Positions 27,466 to 37,801 are shown, counted from the first letter of the stretch. The stretch: 64,000 nucleotides of DNA from Telluria aromaticivorans (GCF_013003915.1 NZ_JABAIV010000005.1:1-64000), one strand, 5' to 3'. The notes: a model not told the origin generated them from the sequence alone. Numbers and translations: made by a program.

Positions 27466-30363
27466 GTGAACAAACCACAATTGAAATACAGCGTAGTCGC
27501 AGTCGCCATGGCCATCGCGGCAGCACCATTCGCCCAGGCGCAGACCACCAGCCCGGAAGCGCCGGCCACCGTGTACGTGACGGGTTCGAACCTGAAGCGC
27601 ACCGACAAGGAAGGCACCCAGCCGATCCAGACCATCACCGCCAAGGAAATCCGCGAGTCGGGCGCCGCCACCGTGACCGAGCTGATGCGCCTGGTCCCGT
27701 CGATGGGCACCGACCAGAACCTCGACACCAATGACGGCGGCTTCTCGCGCGGCGTCTCGACCGCCTCGCTGCGCGGCCTGTCGTCGACCTCGACCCTGGT
27801 GCTGCTCAACGGCCGCCGCATGACCCCGTCGGCCTACGCCGACCCGAACAACGGCAACTCGACCCTGTACGACCTGAATTCGATCCCGCTCGCCGCCCTC
27901 GAGCGCGTCGAGATCCTGAAGGACGGCGCATCGGCCGTGTACGGCTCCGACGCCATCGGCGGCGTGATCAACTTCATCACCAAGTCGAACTACCAGGGCC
28001 GTGAAGTGTCGGCACGCATGAGCGCAAACGACAACGGCAAGTTCAAGCGCAAGGGCGTGAACTTCTTCGCCGGCACGGGCGACCTGGAAGCGGACGGCTA
28101 CAACGTCTTTGTTACCGGCGACGTGTCGGAACGCGACCGCGTGCTGCGCGCCGACGTCAAGGACATCAAGTTCGACGAGTACAAGAAGCTGCAGAACCGC
28201 TATGCGACCCCATACGGCAGCACCATCTCGAATTCGCCGATCCTCTACCGCGAATCGGCGCCGAACTCGGGTGTGTTCAGCGCCACCCAGGCCAACGCCG
28301 CCGACCGCCTGCGCGTCACCCTGGGCTGCGATCCATCGCGCGTGCTGACCGGCTCGACCGCCATGGGACTGGCAGCGACCAGCGTGTTCATCAACCGCCA
28401 GTTCTGCAACTACGACCTGAACCAGCACCTGGAAGGTATCAGCGACGGCCGTGAAGGCAGCCTGATGAGCCGCGGCGTGTTCAAGCTGGGCGCCACGACC
28501 CGTGCCTTCGCCGAAGTCGCCTACGCCCGCACCGAGCGTGCGTACGACTCGACCCCGATCACCATCAACACCACCCCGGTGACCAACTTCACCGCCACCG
28601 GTATTGCGCCGAGCTACCAGACCGTGCTGCCGATCGGCCACCCGAACAACCCGTTCCCGAACGCGCGCGCATCGGTCGCCTACCGTTTCGAGAACGCACC
28701 GCGCGGCACCGAGACCACCAATGAGAACGGCCGCCTGCTGGCCGGCCTGCAAGGCACCAACTTCAACTGGGACTGGGAAACGGCCTTCCTGTACAACGAA
28801 GCGCGCCGCCAGGACAGCTACAAGGGCCGCCTCTACCTGCCGACCCTGCGCCGCCTGAACAGCGGATCGACGCTGGCCCAGGTTGCCGCCGACCCAAGCA
28901 TCTTCCGCAGCACCGAGTCGAACGACAAGGCATCGATCGCGCAATTCGACGTCAAGGCCAACACCACCTTCGGCAGCCTGCCTGGCGGCGCGGTCGGCAT
29001 GGCGGTCGGCGCCGAAGCACGCCGCGAGAAGCTGATCATGCGTCCCGACGCAGAACTGGCTGCCGGTAACATCTACGGCCTGGCCAATACCGTCATCGAC
29101 GGCGAGCGTGACGTGAAATCGGGCTTCATCGAGATCCGTACCCCGTTCCTGAAGAACTTCGAGATGGACTTCGCGGGCCGCTGGGACAAGTATGAAGGCA
29201 TGGATACCAACTTCGTGCCGAAGGTCGGCGCCAAGTGGACCGCCACCAACACCCTGGCTTTCCGCGGCACCTATGCCGAAGGCTTCCGCGCACCGGCCCT
29301 GTCGCAGGTGACCCCGGGCGGCGCCCAGTTCTTCCTGTCGGGCCTGTACGATCCGAAGCGTTGCGAAGCCGACGAGGAAACCCCGAAGCCGAACGCCACC
29401 GAAGCAGACTGCAACAAGTCGGCATCGGGCACCGGCGGCGCCAACCCGGACCTGAAGCCGGAAACCTCGAAGAGCTATTCGTTCGGCATCCTGTTCTCGC
29501 CGAACACCAGCTGGGACTTCGGCATCGACGCCTACAAGATCCGCAAGGAAGGCGAAGTGGCACTGGGCAGCGCCTTCGACGCACTGCGTAACGAAGACAC
29601 CAACCCGGGCCTGATCGTGCGCGACCAGAACCCGGCCAACTTCGTGACCGATGCACAAGGCCGTCCAATCCCGGGCACCGGTCCGCTGCTGATGGTCCGC
29701 GAGCCATGGATCAACCAGGGCGCCGTCGAAGTGCGTGGTATCGACCTGGATGTTGCTTACCGCAAGAACCTGGGCTCGATGGGCAATTTCAGCGCCAAGC
29801 TGACCTCGGCCTACATCCATTCGTACACGCTGCAGCAGAACCCGGGCGACGCCGAGCACAACCTGGCAGGCTATAACGCCGGCCTGGTCGACTGGAACCT
29901 GTCGAGCGGCATGGACCTGCCACGCTGGAAGACCACGATCTCGGCCTCGCTGAGCCGCGGCGCCCACGCGTTCAGCGGTAACATCAACTACACCGGCCCG
30001 GTGTCGCTGGCCCGCAAGTTCGACAACAACACGACCTACGCGCAGTCGTTCTGCCACTACGCACCGGGCGTGAATGCCGGTACCGCAGTGAACTTCCCGA
30101 GCGCCAGCGCGCAGATCCCGGGTTACCTGGCAGCCTTCCCGGATTGCTCGGTCAAGGAATGGATCCGTGTCGGCGTGGGTTACACCTACACCGGCATCAA
30201 GAACCTGGCCCTGACCTTCAACATCCAGAACCTGTTCGACGAAGCCGCACCGTACGATCCACGCTACGGCGCGACCTCGGGCCAGCCACTGGCCGGCTAC
30301 AACGAAGGCCTGCACAACCCGTATGGCCGTTACTTCACGGTCAACGCGAAGTACTCGTTCTAA
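27466..30363 (+). CDS. TonB-dependent receptor (TBDR 2)
   Basis: A 965-residue outer-membrane receptor. The start codon is GTG at 27466 behind gggacggga. The signal peptide ends near residue 26 (APFAQAQ). A VYVTGSNLKR box, a plug with LVLLNGRRMTPS and ILKDGASAVYGSDAIGGVINFITKS, and a barrel ending YGRYFTVNAKYSF follow. The ligand is unknown. It lacks the TTGACA-N18 promoter that precedes the other four receptors; instead a phased CATG array lies immediately upstream. It sits directly behind gapA. A long terminator hairpin follows. Confidence 0.94.
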   Translation: MNKPQLKYSVVAVAMAIAAAPFAQAQTTSPEAPATVYVTGSNLKRTDKEGTQPIQTITAKEIRESGAATVTELMRLVPSMGTDQNLDTNDGGFSRGVSTASLRGLSSTSTLVLLNGRRMTPSAYADPNNGNSTLYDLNSIPLAALERVEILKDGASAVYGSDAIGGVINFITKSNYQGREVSARMSANDNGKFKRKGVNFFAGTGDLEADGYNVFVTGDVSERDRVLRADVKDIKFDEYKKLQNRYATPYGSTISNSPILYRESAPNSGVFSATQANAADRLRVTLGCDPSRVLTGSTAMGLAATSVFINRQFCNYDLNQHLEGISDGREGSLMSRGVFKLGATTRAFAEVAYARTERAYDSTPITINTTPVTNFTATGIAPSYQTVLPIGHPNNPFPNARASVAYRFENAPRGTETTNENGRLLAGLQGTNFNWDWETAFLYNEARRQDSYKGRLYLPTLRRLNSGSTLAQVAADPSIFRSTESNDKASIAQFDVKANTTFGSLPGGAVGMAVGAEARREKLIMRPDAELAAGNIYGLANTVIDGERDVKSGFIEIRTPFLKNFEMDFAGRWDKYEGMDTNFVPKVGAKWTATNTLAFRGTYAEGFRAPALSQVTPGGAQFFLSGLYDPKRCEADEETPKPNATEADCNKSASGTGGANPDLKPETSKSYSFGILFSPNTSWDFGIDAYKIRKEGEVALGSAFDALRNEDTNPGLIVRDQNPANFVTDAQGRPIPGTGPLLMVREPWINQGAVEVRGIDLDVAYRKNLGSMGNFSAKLTSAYIHSYTLQQNPGDAEHNLAGYNAGLVDWNLSSGMDLPRWKTTISASLSRGAHAFSGNINYTGPVSLARKFDNNTTYAQSFCHYAPGVNAGTAVNFPSASAQIPGYLAAFPDCSVKEWIRVGVGYTYTGIKNLALTFNIQNLFDEAAPYDPRYGATSGQPLAGYNEGLHNPYGRYFTVNAKYSF

Positions 30364-30382
30364 GCGTCTTTCGACCAGTAGA

Positions 30383-30450
30383 AACCCGGCTCCGGCCGTA
30401 ATGCCGTCCAGTTAAGACTGAACGGTATTACGGCCTCGGCCGGGTTTTTT
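30383..30450 (+). terminator. Long-stem terminator of TBDR 2
   Basis: The arms aacccggctccggccgtaat and attacggcctcggccgggtt enclose a loop of about 26 bases and are followed by TTTTTT. A perfect inner part (ggccgtaat / attacggcc) makes it strong. Confidence 0.9.
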
Positions 30451-30480
30451 ATTTGCCGCAGCGCGCGGCACTTCGGAATC

Positions 30481-30587
30481 GTAGGGTGGGCGGCTTCGCC
30501 GCCCGCGCGTTCAAATCACGGTACTGCAGCCCGTGCGGTCGCACATACGCCAACTATCACCGCGTGGGCGGAATCCGCCCACCCTAC
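30481..30587. repeat. Dispersed two-hairpin repeat, copy 6
   Basis: The left hairpin gtagggtgggcggcttcgccgcccgcgcg and the right hairpin cgcgtgggcggaatccgcccaccctac are inverted. The centre shares gttcaaatcacg with copies 5 and 7. It separates the convergent TBDR 2 and map genes. Confidence 0.85.
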
Positions 30588-30632
30588 AAGTGAACGATGA
30601 CGCTTGAGAGACCGGCATTGCCGGGCAGGGTC

Positions 30633-31397
30633 TCAGGCCTTCGGCCAGGGCGTCAGGATTTCGGCGCCGTCCTTCGTCACCGCGATCATGTGCTCCCACT
30701 GGGCCGAGAGCGAACCGTCGACGGTCACGACGGTCCAGCCGTCTTCCAACTGGTCGACGTCGGCGCCGCCCAGGTTGATCATCGGCTCGACGGTGAAGGT
30801 CATGCCTTCCTTGAGCAGCAGGCCGGTGTTCGGGCGGCCATAGTGCAGCACCTGCGGCTCCTCGTGGTAGACGCGGCCGATGCCGTGGCCGCAGTATTCG
30901 CGCACCACCGAATAGCCGGCGCTTTCCGCCAGCTTCTGGATCGCGTGGCCGACGTCGCCCAGGCGCGCGCCGGGGCGCACCGCGCGGATGCCGGCCATCA
31001 TGGCCTCATAGGTGGTGTCGACCAGCTTCTGCGCCTCGGGGCGCGGGGTGCCGGCGAAATACATGCGGCTGGTGTCGCCGTGCCAGCCGTCCTTGATCAC
31101 GGTGACGTCGATGTTGACGATGTCGCCGTCCTTCAGGATCTCTTTCTCGCTCGGGATGCCGTGGCAGACCACGCCATTGACCGAAGTGCACAGGGTCTTG
31201 GGAAAGCCGTGGTAGCCGACATTGGCCGGGGTGGCCTTCTGCACCTTGCGGATGTATTCGTGGCAGCGGCGGTCGAGTTCCTCGGTCGAGACGCCGGGCA
31301 CGACGTGTTCCCTGATCATGTCCAGCACCTCGGCGGCGAGGCGGCCGGCGACGCGCATCTTGGCGATGTCTTTTTCGTTCTTGAGTTTGATGGTCAT
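30633..31397 (-). CDS. map: Type I methionine aminopeptidase
   Basis: A 254-residue enzyme that removes N-terminal Met from new proteins, using two metal ions. The fold and metal ligands are visible: HGIPSEKEILKDGDIVNIDVT (first Asp) near 88-108, Asp in WHGDTSRMY, HGIGRVYHEEPQVLHYG near 168-184, the Glu in VEPMINLGG, and QWEHMIAVTKDGAEIL at the end. The start at 31397 (MTIKLKNEKDI) matches the family; an in-frame upstream start would add 37 unlikely residues. It stands alone, not beside rpsB-tsf, which is a common map location. Confidence 0.95.
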   Translation of the reverse strand: MTIKLKNEKDIAKMRVAGRLAAEVLDMIREHVVPGVSTEELDRRCHEYIRKVQKATPANVGYHGFPKTLCTSVNGVVCHGIPSEKEILKDGDIVNIDVTVIKDGWHGDTSRMYFAGTPRPEAQKLVDTTYEAMMAGIRAVRPGARLGDVGHAIQKLAESAGYSVVREYCGHGIGRVYHEEPQVLHYGRPNTGLLLKEGMTFTVEPMINLGGADVDQLEDGWTVVTVDGSLSAQWEHMIAVTKDGAEILTPWPKA

Positions 31398-31488
31398 ATG
31401 GCTAGTGCGAAAGCGGCACCGGACGGCGGATGCTGCCGGCAAAACCGCCATCATACCGCGTCGGCCACGGCGGGGCAGGGGCCGGACG

Positions 31489-31524
31489 TAAAAATGCCCG
31501 CCAGGCAAAGCCGGGCGGGCATTG
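31489..31524 (-). terminator. Terminator of TBDR 3
   Basis: On the minus strand the stem aatgcccgcc / ggcgggcatt is followed by a short T run, 40 bases after the TBDR 3 stop. Confidence 0.85.
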
Positions 31525-31563
31525 GGTCAGATCCTCAGGACAGGGCCGCGAGGCCCCGTGCCA

Positions 31564-34476
31564 TTAGAACGACTGGTTGTAGCGCACGTAGAAGAAGCGG
31601 TCCAGCAGCATGTCCGCATCAACAGCCGAAGCCGAAGCCTGGGTGCTGTAGGCGATACGCGGCTTCTTGTCGAAGGCGTTGTTCACGCCTACGCGGATGT
31701 TGCCGTTCCACGAGGTCTTGTAGCCGACGCTCAGGTCATGGATGGTGACCGAACCGAGCTTGTTGGCGCCGGTGCCGAAGCTGGCTTCGTAGTCAGGCAT
31801 GTTGCACTCGACGTCCACGTCCCAGCACTGGTCCTTGACCGGGCTGAAGTAGCGGAAGCCCCAGCTTGCCGACCAGTTGCCTTGCGACCAGTCGATGGTG
31901 TTGTTCGACTTCACGCGGTGGTAGAAGTATTCGCCTGCATACTCTTGCCAATCCGAATCCGCACCGGCGCGGGTCTTGAACGAGTCGGTGTACGAGGTTT
32001 CGCTGCGGATACCGAACTGGCCGAACGAGGTGCGTGGCAGGCGGTAGTTGATCGCCAGGTCCAGGCCTTCGGTTTCCATCTGGCCCAGGTTGGCGTTGCC
32101 GCGCGCCAGCTGGTTGATCTGTCCGGTGATCGGGTCACGCTTGATCACGGAGCAGAAGTTCGCGTTGCCTTCCTGGAAGCACTGGTTGGCGACATAGGTC
32201 GCGCTGATCGCGGTGATGCGGTTGGCAATCGCGATGTTGTACCAGTCCAGGCCGATGCTCAGGCCGCTGACGAACGACGGGCTGTACACGAAGCCGGCAG
32301 TCTTGGTGACTGCGGTTTCCGGGGTCAGGAACTGGTTGCCGGCGCCCGAGTTGAAGGCGACCAGCGACTGGGTGCCGGTGGTGCTGGTGATTGGGGCATT
32401 TGCCTGGTTCAGCTGGCGGTAGGTGGCCGTGGTGGCGCCGGTGCCGGCGAAACCGCTGGTGCAACGTGCCAGCACGGCTGGATCGCGCGCTGCTTCGCCG
32501 AAGCGGGTGTCGCATGGATCCAGGAAGGTGTCGAACGACTGCGAGCCGCCGCCGGAGACGTCGTCCACGGTCGGTGCGCGGAAGCCTTCAGCCCAGGTGC
32601 CGCGGAACAGCACGTCCTTGACCGGCTTGTACATGAAGCTGGCCTTGCTGTTGTTGGTCACGCCGAAGTTGCTGTAGTCGGAGTGGCGGGTCGCCAGGTT
32701 GAAGCTCAGCAGTTCAGCGAACGGCTTGTTCTTCAGCACAGGAATGTTCAGCTCGGCGTAGGCTTCGCGCACGCTGTACTTGCCGATGGTCGGCTGGCCC
32801 GACAGGTTGGTCGAATAGCCCGACTGCGAGAACTGGTCAGGAATGTCGTAACCCTTGACTTCGCGGTGCTCGATACCCACGGCCAGGCCCAGCGCGCCAG
32901 CAGGCAGCTGGAACAGTTCGCCGGCGATGTCGGCGTTGGCGCTGTTGATGGTCGAACCGTAGGTCTTGGCGCCCATGGTGTTGACGTAGGCCAGCGCTTC
33001 CGGGGTCGAAGCCGAAGGGCCGCCCAGGATGTCGAACGGCACGCAGTCTGCGAAGCCGATCGGTGCGCCCGGGGTGCCGCACTGCACGCGGCCGGCCGAG
33101 TTCATGAAGGACGGGCCCAGGGCGCGCTTCAGGTTCAGCAGGTTGATGTTGCCGTTGCCGGTTTCGATGCCGGAAACCTTGTTGTGGTTGTAGCTCGCGC
33201 TCCAGTTCCACGCCAGGTCACGGAAGGTGAAATCGCCTTCCAAAGCCGCATCGATGTGCAGGGTGCGGTTCTCGTTGTCGGTCACGCGCGGCATTTCGAT
33301 GGTGCGGCGGAAGAAGTACAGGTCCTGGCCACGACCGGCGCCGGCAACCTGGTTACCGTACGGGTTGTAGTAGTTGTCCTTGTCGACATAGACCTTGTAG
33401 TTGGCCTGCGAAGCGGACTGCAGCGGGTAGCCGGCGATGGTGCGGACCGACTTGCGCTGCGAGTACATCGCAGTGGTCTTCAGGCGCATGTCGTAAGGCA
33501 GGGCGATCTCGCCCTTGGTGAACAGGGTGTCCAGACGGTTAGGCGACAGCAGGTCCATGTCCTGCGACGAGTTGTAGCGGTCTTCCGGCGCGTTGGTGTA
33601 TGGATGGTAGCTGTTCGGGTCGCGCGAGTTGGCGCCGGTGCCCTTGCCGTCGAAGCTGCCGGTGTGGTTCAGGATGCGGTTGAAGCCGCCGTTAGCCACG
33701 CTGGTGTTGGCATTGCCCGCAGCGTTGACCGGGGTGATGCGACCCCAAGGCGAGGTGCCCAGGCCGTCAAACGGGTGGTCCGGACCGAAGCTGGTTGCGG
33801 TAATGGCGCGCTTTTGCGTGCCGACCTTGCCTTGTTCCGTATGCGACAGGCCGAACATCAGTGATGCCTTGTCGTTGCCGGCGCCATAGCTCAGCGAAAA
33901 GTCCTTGTTGCGACCGTCATTCTCGTCGTACTGGCCCCTGTAGATGCTCAGCTGGCCACCTTCCATGTTCTTTTTCAGGATGATGTTGATCACGCCGGCG
34001 ATTGCGTCCGAACCGTAGATCGACGAGGCACCATCCTTCAGGATTTCCATGCGCTCGATCATCGACGACGGGATGGTCGACAAGTCGGTGTAACCGGCTG
34101 CGGTCTGGGTCCAGCGCTTGCCGTCCACCAGCACCAGCAGGCGGTTCGAACCCAGGTTACGCAGGCTGACGTACTGGCCGCCGGCTTCGGCGTTCGAGGT
34201 CAGCGAGCCGCTGCGGCTGAAGTCAGGCGCGCCGGCCGACGACAGGTTGTTCAGGATGTCGCCGACGGTCACGAGACCGGTGCGCTGGATCTGTTCCTGG
34301 CTCATGATCTGGACCGGCTGGGCGGTTTCCAGGTCGACCTGGCGAATACGCGAACCGGTCACTTCGACGCGCTGCAGCGGGGCCGAAGCTTCCTGTGCGA
34401 TCGCGGTGGTCATGCCGAGGGTCATACCGCCCAGACAGATCGCGCGGATCGAACGGGACAAGAGTGTTTCCATCAT
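31564..34476 (-). CDS. TonB-dependent receptor (TBDR 3), paralogue of TBDR 4
   Basis: A 970-residue receptor. The signal peptide is about 1-28 (ATAIAQEAS), then LQRVEVTGSRIR, a plug with LLVLVDGKRWTQ and ILKDGASSIYGSDAIAGVINIILKK, and a barrel ending RFFYVRYNQSF. The start ATG 34476 has aaggag nine bases away; a second ATG follows directly. The plug is near-identical in layout to TBDR 4 next door (shared runs IRQVDLETAQPVQ, LTSN, STIPSSMIER, MEGGQLS, DFSLSYGAGN), and the barrel matches throughout, so they are a tandem duplication. The barrel loops differ most, as expected if the ligands differ. Confidence 0.95.
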   Translation of the reverse strand: MMETLLSRSIRAICLGGMTLGMTTAIAQEASAPLQRVEVTGSRIRQVDLETAQPVQIMSQEQIQRTGLVTVGDILNNLSSAGAPDFSRSGSLTSNAEAGGQYVSLRNLGSNRLLVLVDGKRWTQTAAGYTDLSTIPSSMIERMEILKDGASSIYGSDAIAGVINIILKKNMEGGQLSIYRGQYDENDGRNKDFSLSYGAGNDKASLMFGLSHTEQGKVGTQKRAITATSFGPDHPFDGLGTSPWGRITPVNAAGNANTSVANGGFNRILNHTGSFDGKGTGANSRDPNSYHPYTNAPEDRYNSSQDMDLLSPNRLDTLFTKGEIALPYDMRLKTTAMYSQRKSVRTIAGYPLQSASQANYKVYVDKDNYYNPYGNQVAGAGRGQDLYFFRRTIEMPRVTDNENRTLHIDAALEGDFTFRDLAWNWSASYNHNKVSGIETGNGNINLLNLKRALGPSFMNSAGRVQCGTPGAPIGFADCVPFDILGGPSASTPEALAYVNTMGAKTYGSTINSANADIAGELFQLPAGALGLAVGIEHREVKGYDIPDQFSQSGYSTNLSGQPTIGKYSVREAYAELNIPVLKNKPFAELLSFNLATRHSDYSNFGVTNNSKASFMYKPVKDVLFRGTWAEGFRAPTVDDVSGGGSQSFDTFLDPCDTRFGEAARDPAVLARCTSGFAGTGATTATYRQLNQANAPITSTTGTQSLVAFNSGAGNQFLTPETAVTKTAGFVYSPSFVSGLSIGLDWYNIAIANRITAISATYVANQCFQEGNANFCSVIKRDPITGQINQLARGNANLGQMETEGLDLAINYRLPRTSFGQFGIRSETSYTDSFKTRAGADSDWQEYAGEYFYHRVKSNNTIDWSQGNWSASWGFRYFSPVKDQCWDVDVECNMPDYEASFGTGANKLGSVTIHDLSVGYKTSWNGNIRVGVNNAFDKKPRIAYSTQASASAVDADMLLDRFFYVRYNQSF

Positions 34477-34599
34477 GTTGCCAAACTCCTTGGGGTTAAA
34501 ACTAGCTGGCCTGCCTTGCAGTCCAGCACTGGGAAGGGTCGCTGAGCGACTACGCAAAAATAGCCTGATGTTTCCGTCAAACTTATTTTCAAGTGGGCA

Positions 34600-34629
34600 A
34601 TAGAATCATCTGGAGCGTTTCCCTGTCAA
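34600..34629 (-). promoter_or_regulatory. Extended -10 promoter of TBDR 3
   Basis: On the minus strand TTGACA (34629-34624), an 18-base spacer with TG at positions 16-17, then TTCTAT (34605-34600). The leader is about 117 bases. Confidence 0.65.
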
Positions 34630-34730
34630 CCGTGCAGGAGTAAAACCGTTGCTTCTGTTGCTAATTTGTGTATTTACGGGCAATAATCATTTTAACTATT
34701 GACGGATGCATATAGTTCGGTTCAAACGAG

Positions 34731-34764
34731 AAAAACCCGTCCGGCTCGCGCCGAACGGGTTTTT
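34731..34764 (-). terminator. Terminator of TBDR 4
   Basis: The stem aaaaacccgt-cgg / ccg-aacgggttttt is symmetric and works on either strand. It lies 18 bases after the TBDR 4 stop. Confidence 0.9.
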
Positions 34765-34781
34765 GCAGCAATTAAATTGCG

Positions 34782-37685
34782 TTAGAACGCTTGGTTGTAA
34801 CGAACGTAGAAGAAACGATCGATCGGCAGGTCGGCATCGACGAAGGTTGCCGATGCAGCGCCCAGTACGGTAAAGCGCGGTGCCTTGTTGAACACGTTGT
34901 TCGCGCCGACACGCACATTGCCGTTCCATGGGAACTTGTAACCAACGCTGATATCGTGATAAGTCAGCGACGGCAGGCGGTTTGCACCGGCCGAAGTTGC
35001 GCCGGCACGGAAGGTACCAGGCTCGTTGCATTCCCATCCGCGCGGGATGTTCAGGCACTGGTCCAGCACAGGCGACAGGTAGCGCAGGCCCCAGTTGGCG
35101 CTCCAGTTACCCAGCGACCAGTCGACGCTGAAGTTCGACTTCCAGCGGTGGAAATCGTATTCGCCCGAGAAATCGATCCACTGGGCAGTGGCCGAGCTCT
35201 TGGTCGAGTACTCGTCCAGGTAGGTGGTTTCGCTCTTGAAGCCGAACTGGCCGAACGAGTAGCGCGGCAGGCGGTAGCGCAGTTCGAGGTCGACGCCTTC
35301 GGTCTTGATCTGGCCGAGGTTGGCGTTACCACGCGACAGGTCGATGATGCCGCCGGTAGCTGCATCACGGCGGATGCCCGAGCAGAATTCCGGCAGCGCC
35401 TGGGTGTAGCACTCGCCCAGGATGTAGTTCGCCGACACGCCCACGATGCGGTTGTCGATCTGGATGCTGTACCAGTCCAGCGCTGCCGAGAAGCCTGGCA
35501 CGAACGATGGGCTGAACACCAGGCCCAGGGTACGGGTCGTGGCGGTTTCCGGCTGCAGGAAGCTGTTGCCGGCGCCTGCATTGAACGGGACCGCGGTCTG
35601 GGTGCCGCCACTCGAGGTGATGGTCGCGCCGGTCTGGCCGCGCTGGCGGAAGCCCGCCGCGGTGCCGCCGATGCCGCCGAAACCGCTGTTGCAGCGTGCC
35701 AGCACGGCCGGGGTACGGGCAGCTTCGCCATACACGGTGTCGCACGGGTCGAGGTAGGTGTCGAAGGCTTGCTGGCCGCCGCCGAAGGTGTCGCCCACGG
35801 TCGGTGCGCGGAAGCCTTCAGCCCAGGTACCACGGGCCAGCAGGTCCTTGATCGGGCGGTAGACGAAGCTGAACTTGCTGTTGTTGGTCGAACCGAAGTT
35901 GCTGTAGTCCGAGTAGCGGGTCGCCACGTTGAAGCTCAGCGATTCCACGAACGGCAGGCCCTTCAGGACCGGGACGTTCAGCTCGGCATACGCCTCGCGC
36001 ACGGTGTAGCGGCCGGTGGTCGGGTTGCCGGCCAGGTCGGTCGAGAAGCCCGAGCGCTCGAACTGGCCCGGCAGGTCTTCACCGGTAACGGTACGGTGTT
36101 CGATGCCGGCTGCAACGCCGACCGCGCCGGCTGGCAGGGTGAACAGTTCGCCGCCGATGTCGGCGGTCGCGCTGTCGACCTTGCTGCCGAAGTTATAGCC
36201 GCTGACCGACATGACGTAGTTCAGTGCCTGCGGGGTCGCGGCCGACGGACCGCCCAGGATGTCGAACGGGACGCAATCAGCCATGGCGATCGGTGCCGCG
36301 GCGGTGCCGCACTGGACCGTGCCGGCAGCGTTGCGGAACGATGGGCCCAGGGCCTTCTTCAGGTTCAGCAGGTTCAGGTTGCCGGTACCCATGGTGCCGC
36401 CGGAAATCTTGCTGTGGTTGTAGCCTGCGCTCCAGTTCCACGGCAGGCCACGCAGCTCGAAGTCGCCTTCCAGGGTCGCGTCGATGTGCAGGGTGCGGTT
36501 GTCGTTCTCGGTCACGCGCGGCACTTCGATGGTGCGGCGGAAGAAGAACAGGTCGCGGCCCAAGCCAGCGCCGGCGACTTGATTGCCGTACGGGTTGAAG
36601 TAGTTGTCCTTGTCGATATAGACCGGGAACTTCGACTGCGAGGTCGACGACAGCGGGTAGCCGGCGGTGGTCGATACGCTCTTGCGCTGCGAGTACATGG
36701 CGGTGGTGACGAAGCGCATGTCGTACGGCAGCTCGATCTCGCCCTTGGTGAACAGGGTGTCGAGCTTGGACGGCATCGCGAACACCATGTCGCGGGTGGT
36801 GTTCCAGTTGTCGGCCGGGATCGGGGTCAGGGCCACGACGTCGTGGTAGTTGGCCGGATTGCGCGAATCCTGGCCGATGCCGGCAGCGTTCTGGTCGCCG
36901 GTGTGGTTCAGGATCTTGTCGAAGCCGGTGGCGCCGCCGGTGGCGCTGACCTGGCGGATACGGCCCCATGGACCGCCACCGAGGTTTTCGAGCGGGAAGT
37001 TCGGGCCGCGCGCAAAGCGGGTGCTTTCGCGGTCGCGTGCGAACACTGCGCCCGATTCGGTGTGCGACAGACCGAACATCAGGTTGGCTTTTTCGTTGCC
37101 GGCGCCGTAGCTCAGCGAGAAATCGCGGTTCTTGCCGTCAGCGACTTTCTCGTTGCGGCCGGCGTACAGGCTCAGCTGGCCGCCTTCCATCGACTTCTTC
37201 AGGATGACGTTGACCACGCCCGCGATCGCGTCGGAACCGTAGATCGACGAAGCGCCATCCTTCAGGATGTCGATACGCTCGATCATCGACGACGGGATGG
37301 TCGACATGTCGGTGAAGCCCGCGACCGACTGGGTCCAGCGCTTGCCGTTGACCAGCACCAGCAGGCGCTGGCTGCCCAGGTTGCGCAGGTTGACGTACTG
37401 GCCGCCGTTTTCACGGTTCGAGGTCAGGGCGCCACCCTTGCTGAAGGACGGGGAACCGGCCGACGACAGGTTGTTGATGATGTCGCCGACGGTCACCAGG
37501 CCAGTTTTCTGGATCTGTTCCTGGGTCATCACCTGGACCGGCTGGGCCGTTTCCAGATCGACCTGGCGAATACGCGAACCGGTGACTTCCACGCGCTGCA
37601 GCGGTGCTGCTGCTTCTTGCGCGACGGCGGCCATCGAGTGAACGGCAAAGGCGACTGCCAGTGCGATCTTGGTACGTTGTTGCAT
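34782..37685 (-). CDS. TonB-dependent receptor (TBDR 4), paralogue of TBDR 3
   Basis: A 967-residue receptor. The signal peptide is about 1-22 (SMAAVAQ), then LQRVEVTGSRIR, a plug with LLVLVNGKRWTQ and ILKDGASSIYGSDAIAGVVNVILKK, and a barrel ending RFFYVRYNQAF. ATG 37685 has ggag six bases upstream. It lies in tandem with TBDR 3 and reads the same way, but each copy has its own promoter and terminator, so they are regulated as separate units. Its signal peptide is unlike that of TBDR 3, although the mature proteins are alike. The ligand is unknown. Confidence 0.95.
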   Translation of the reverse strand: MQQRTKIALAVAFAVHSMAAVAQEAAAPLQRVEVTGSRIRQVDLETAQPVQVMTQEQIQKTGLVTVGDIINNLSSAGSPSFSKGGALTSNRENGGQYVNLRNLGSQRLLVLVNGKRWTQSVAGFTDMSTIPSSMIERIDILKDGASSIYGSDAIAGVVNVILKKSMEGGQLSLYAGRNEKVADGKNRDFSLSYGAGNEKANLMFGLSHTESGAVFARDRESTRFARGPNFPLENLGGGPWGRIRQVSATGGATGFDKILNHTGDQNAAGIGQDSRNPANYHDVVALTPIPADNWNTTRDMVFAMPSKLDTLFTKGEIELPYDMRFVTTAMYSQRKSVSTTAGYPLSSTSQSKFPVYIDKDNYFNPYGNQVAGAGLGRDLFFFRRTIEVPRVTENDNRTLHIDATLEGDFELRGLPWNWSAGYNHSKISGGTMGTGNLNLLNLKKALGPSFRNAAGTVQCGTAAAPIAMADCVPFDILGGPSAATPQALNYVMSVSGYNFGSKVDSATADIGGELFTLPAGAVGVAAGIEHRTVTGEDLPGQFERSGFSTDLAGNPTTGRYTVREAYAELNVPVLKGLPFVESLSFNVATRYSDYSNFGSTNNSKFSFVYRPIKDLLARGTWAEGFRAPTVGDTFGGGQQAFDTYLDPCDTVYGEAARTPAVLARCNSGFGGIGGTAAGFRQRGQTGATITSSGGTQTAVPFNAGAGNSFLQPETATTRTLGLVFSPSFVPGFSAALDWYSIQIDNRIVGVSANYILGECYTQALPEFCSGIRRDAATGGIIDLSRGNANLGQIKTEGVDLELRYRLPRYSFGQFGFKSETTYLDEYSTKSSATAQWIDFSGEYDFHRWKSNFSVDWSLGNWSANWGLRYLSPVLDQCLNIPRGWECNEPGTFRAGATSAGANRLPSLTYHDISVGYKFPWNGNVRVGANNVFNKAPRFTVLGAASATFVDADLPIDRFFYVRYNQAF

Positions 37686-37801
37686 GTGTTCTCCATCTCG
37701 CGCCAACCCGGGGTGGGGCGGCGGGCTTGTTTTAAAAAGTGGCAACCTGTGCGACCAGCACACCGCGGATAACGGTGTTGCCGAGGTACATACACATCCC
37801 T

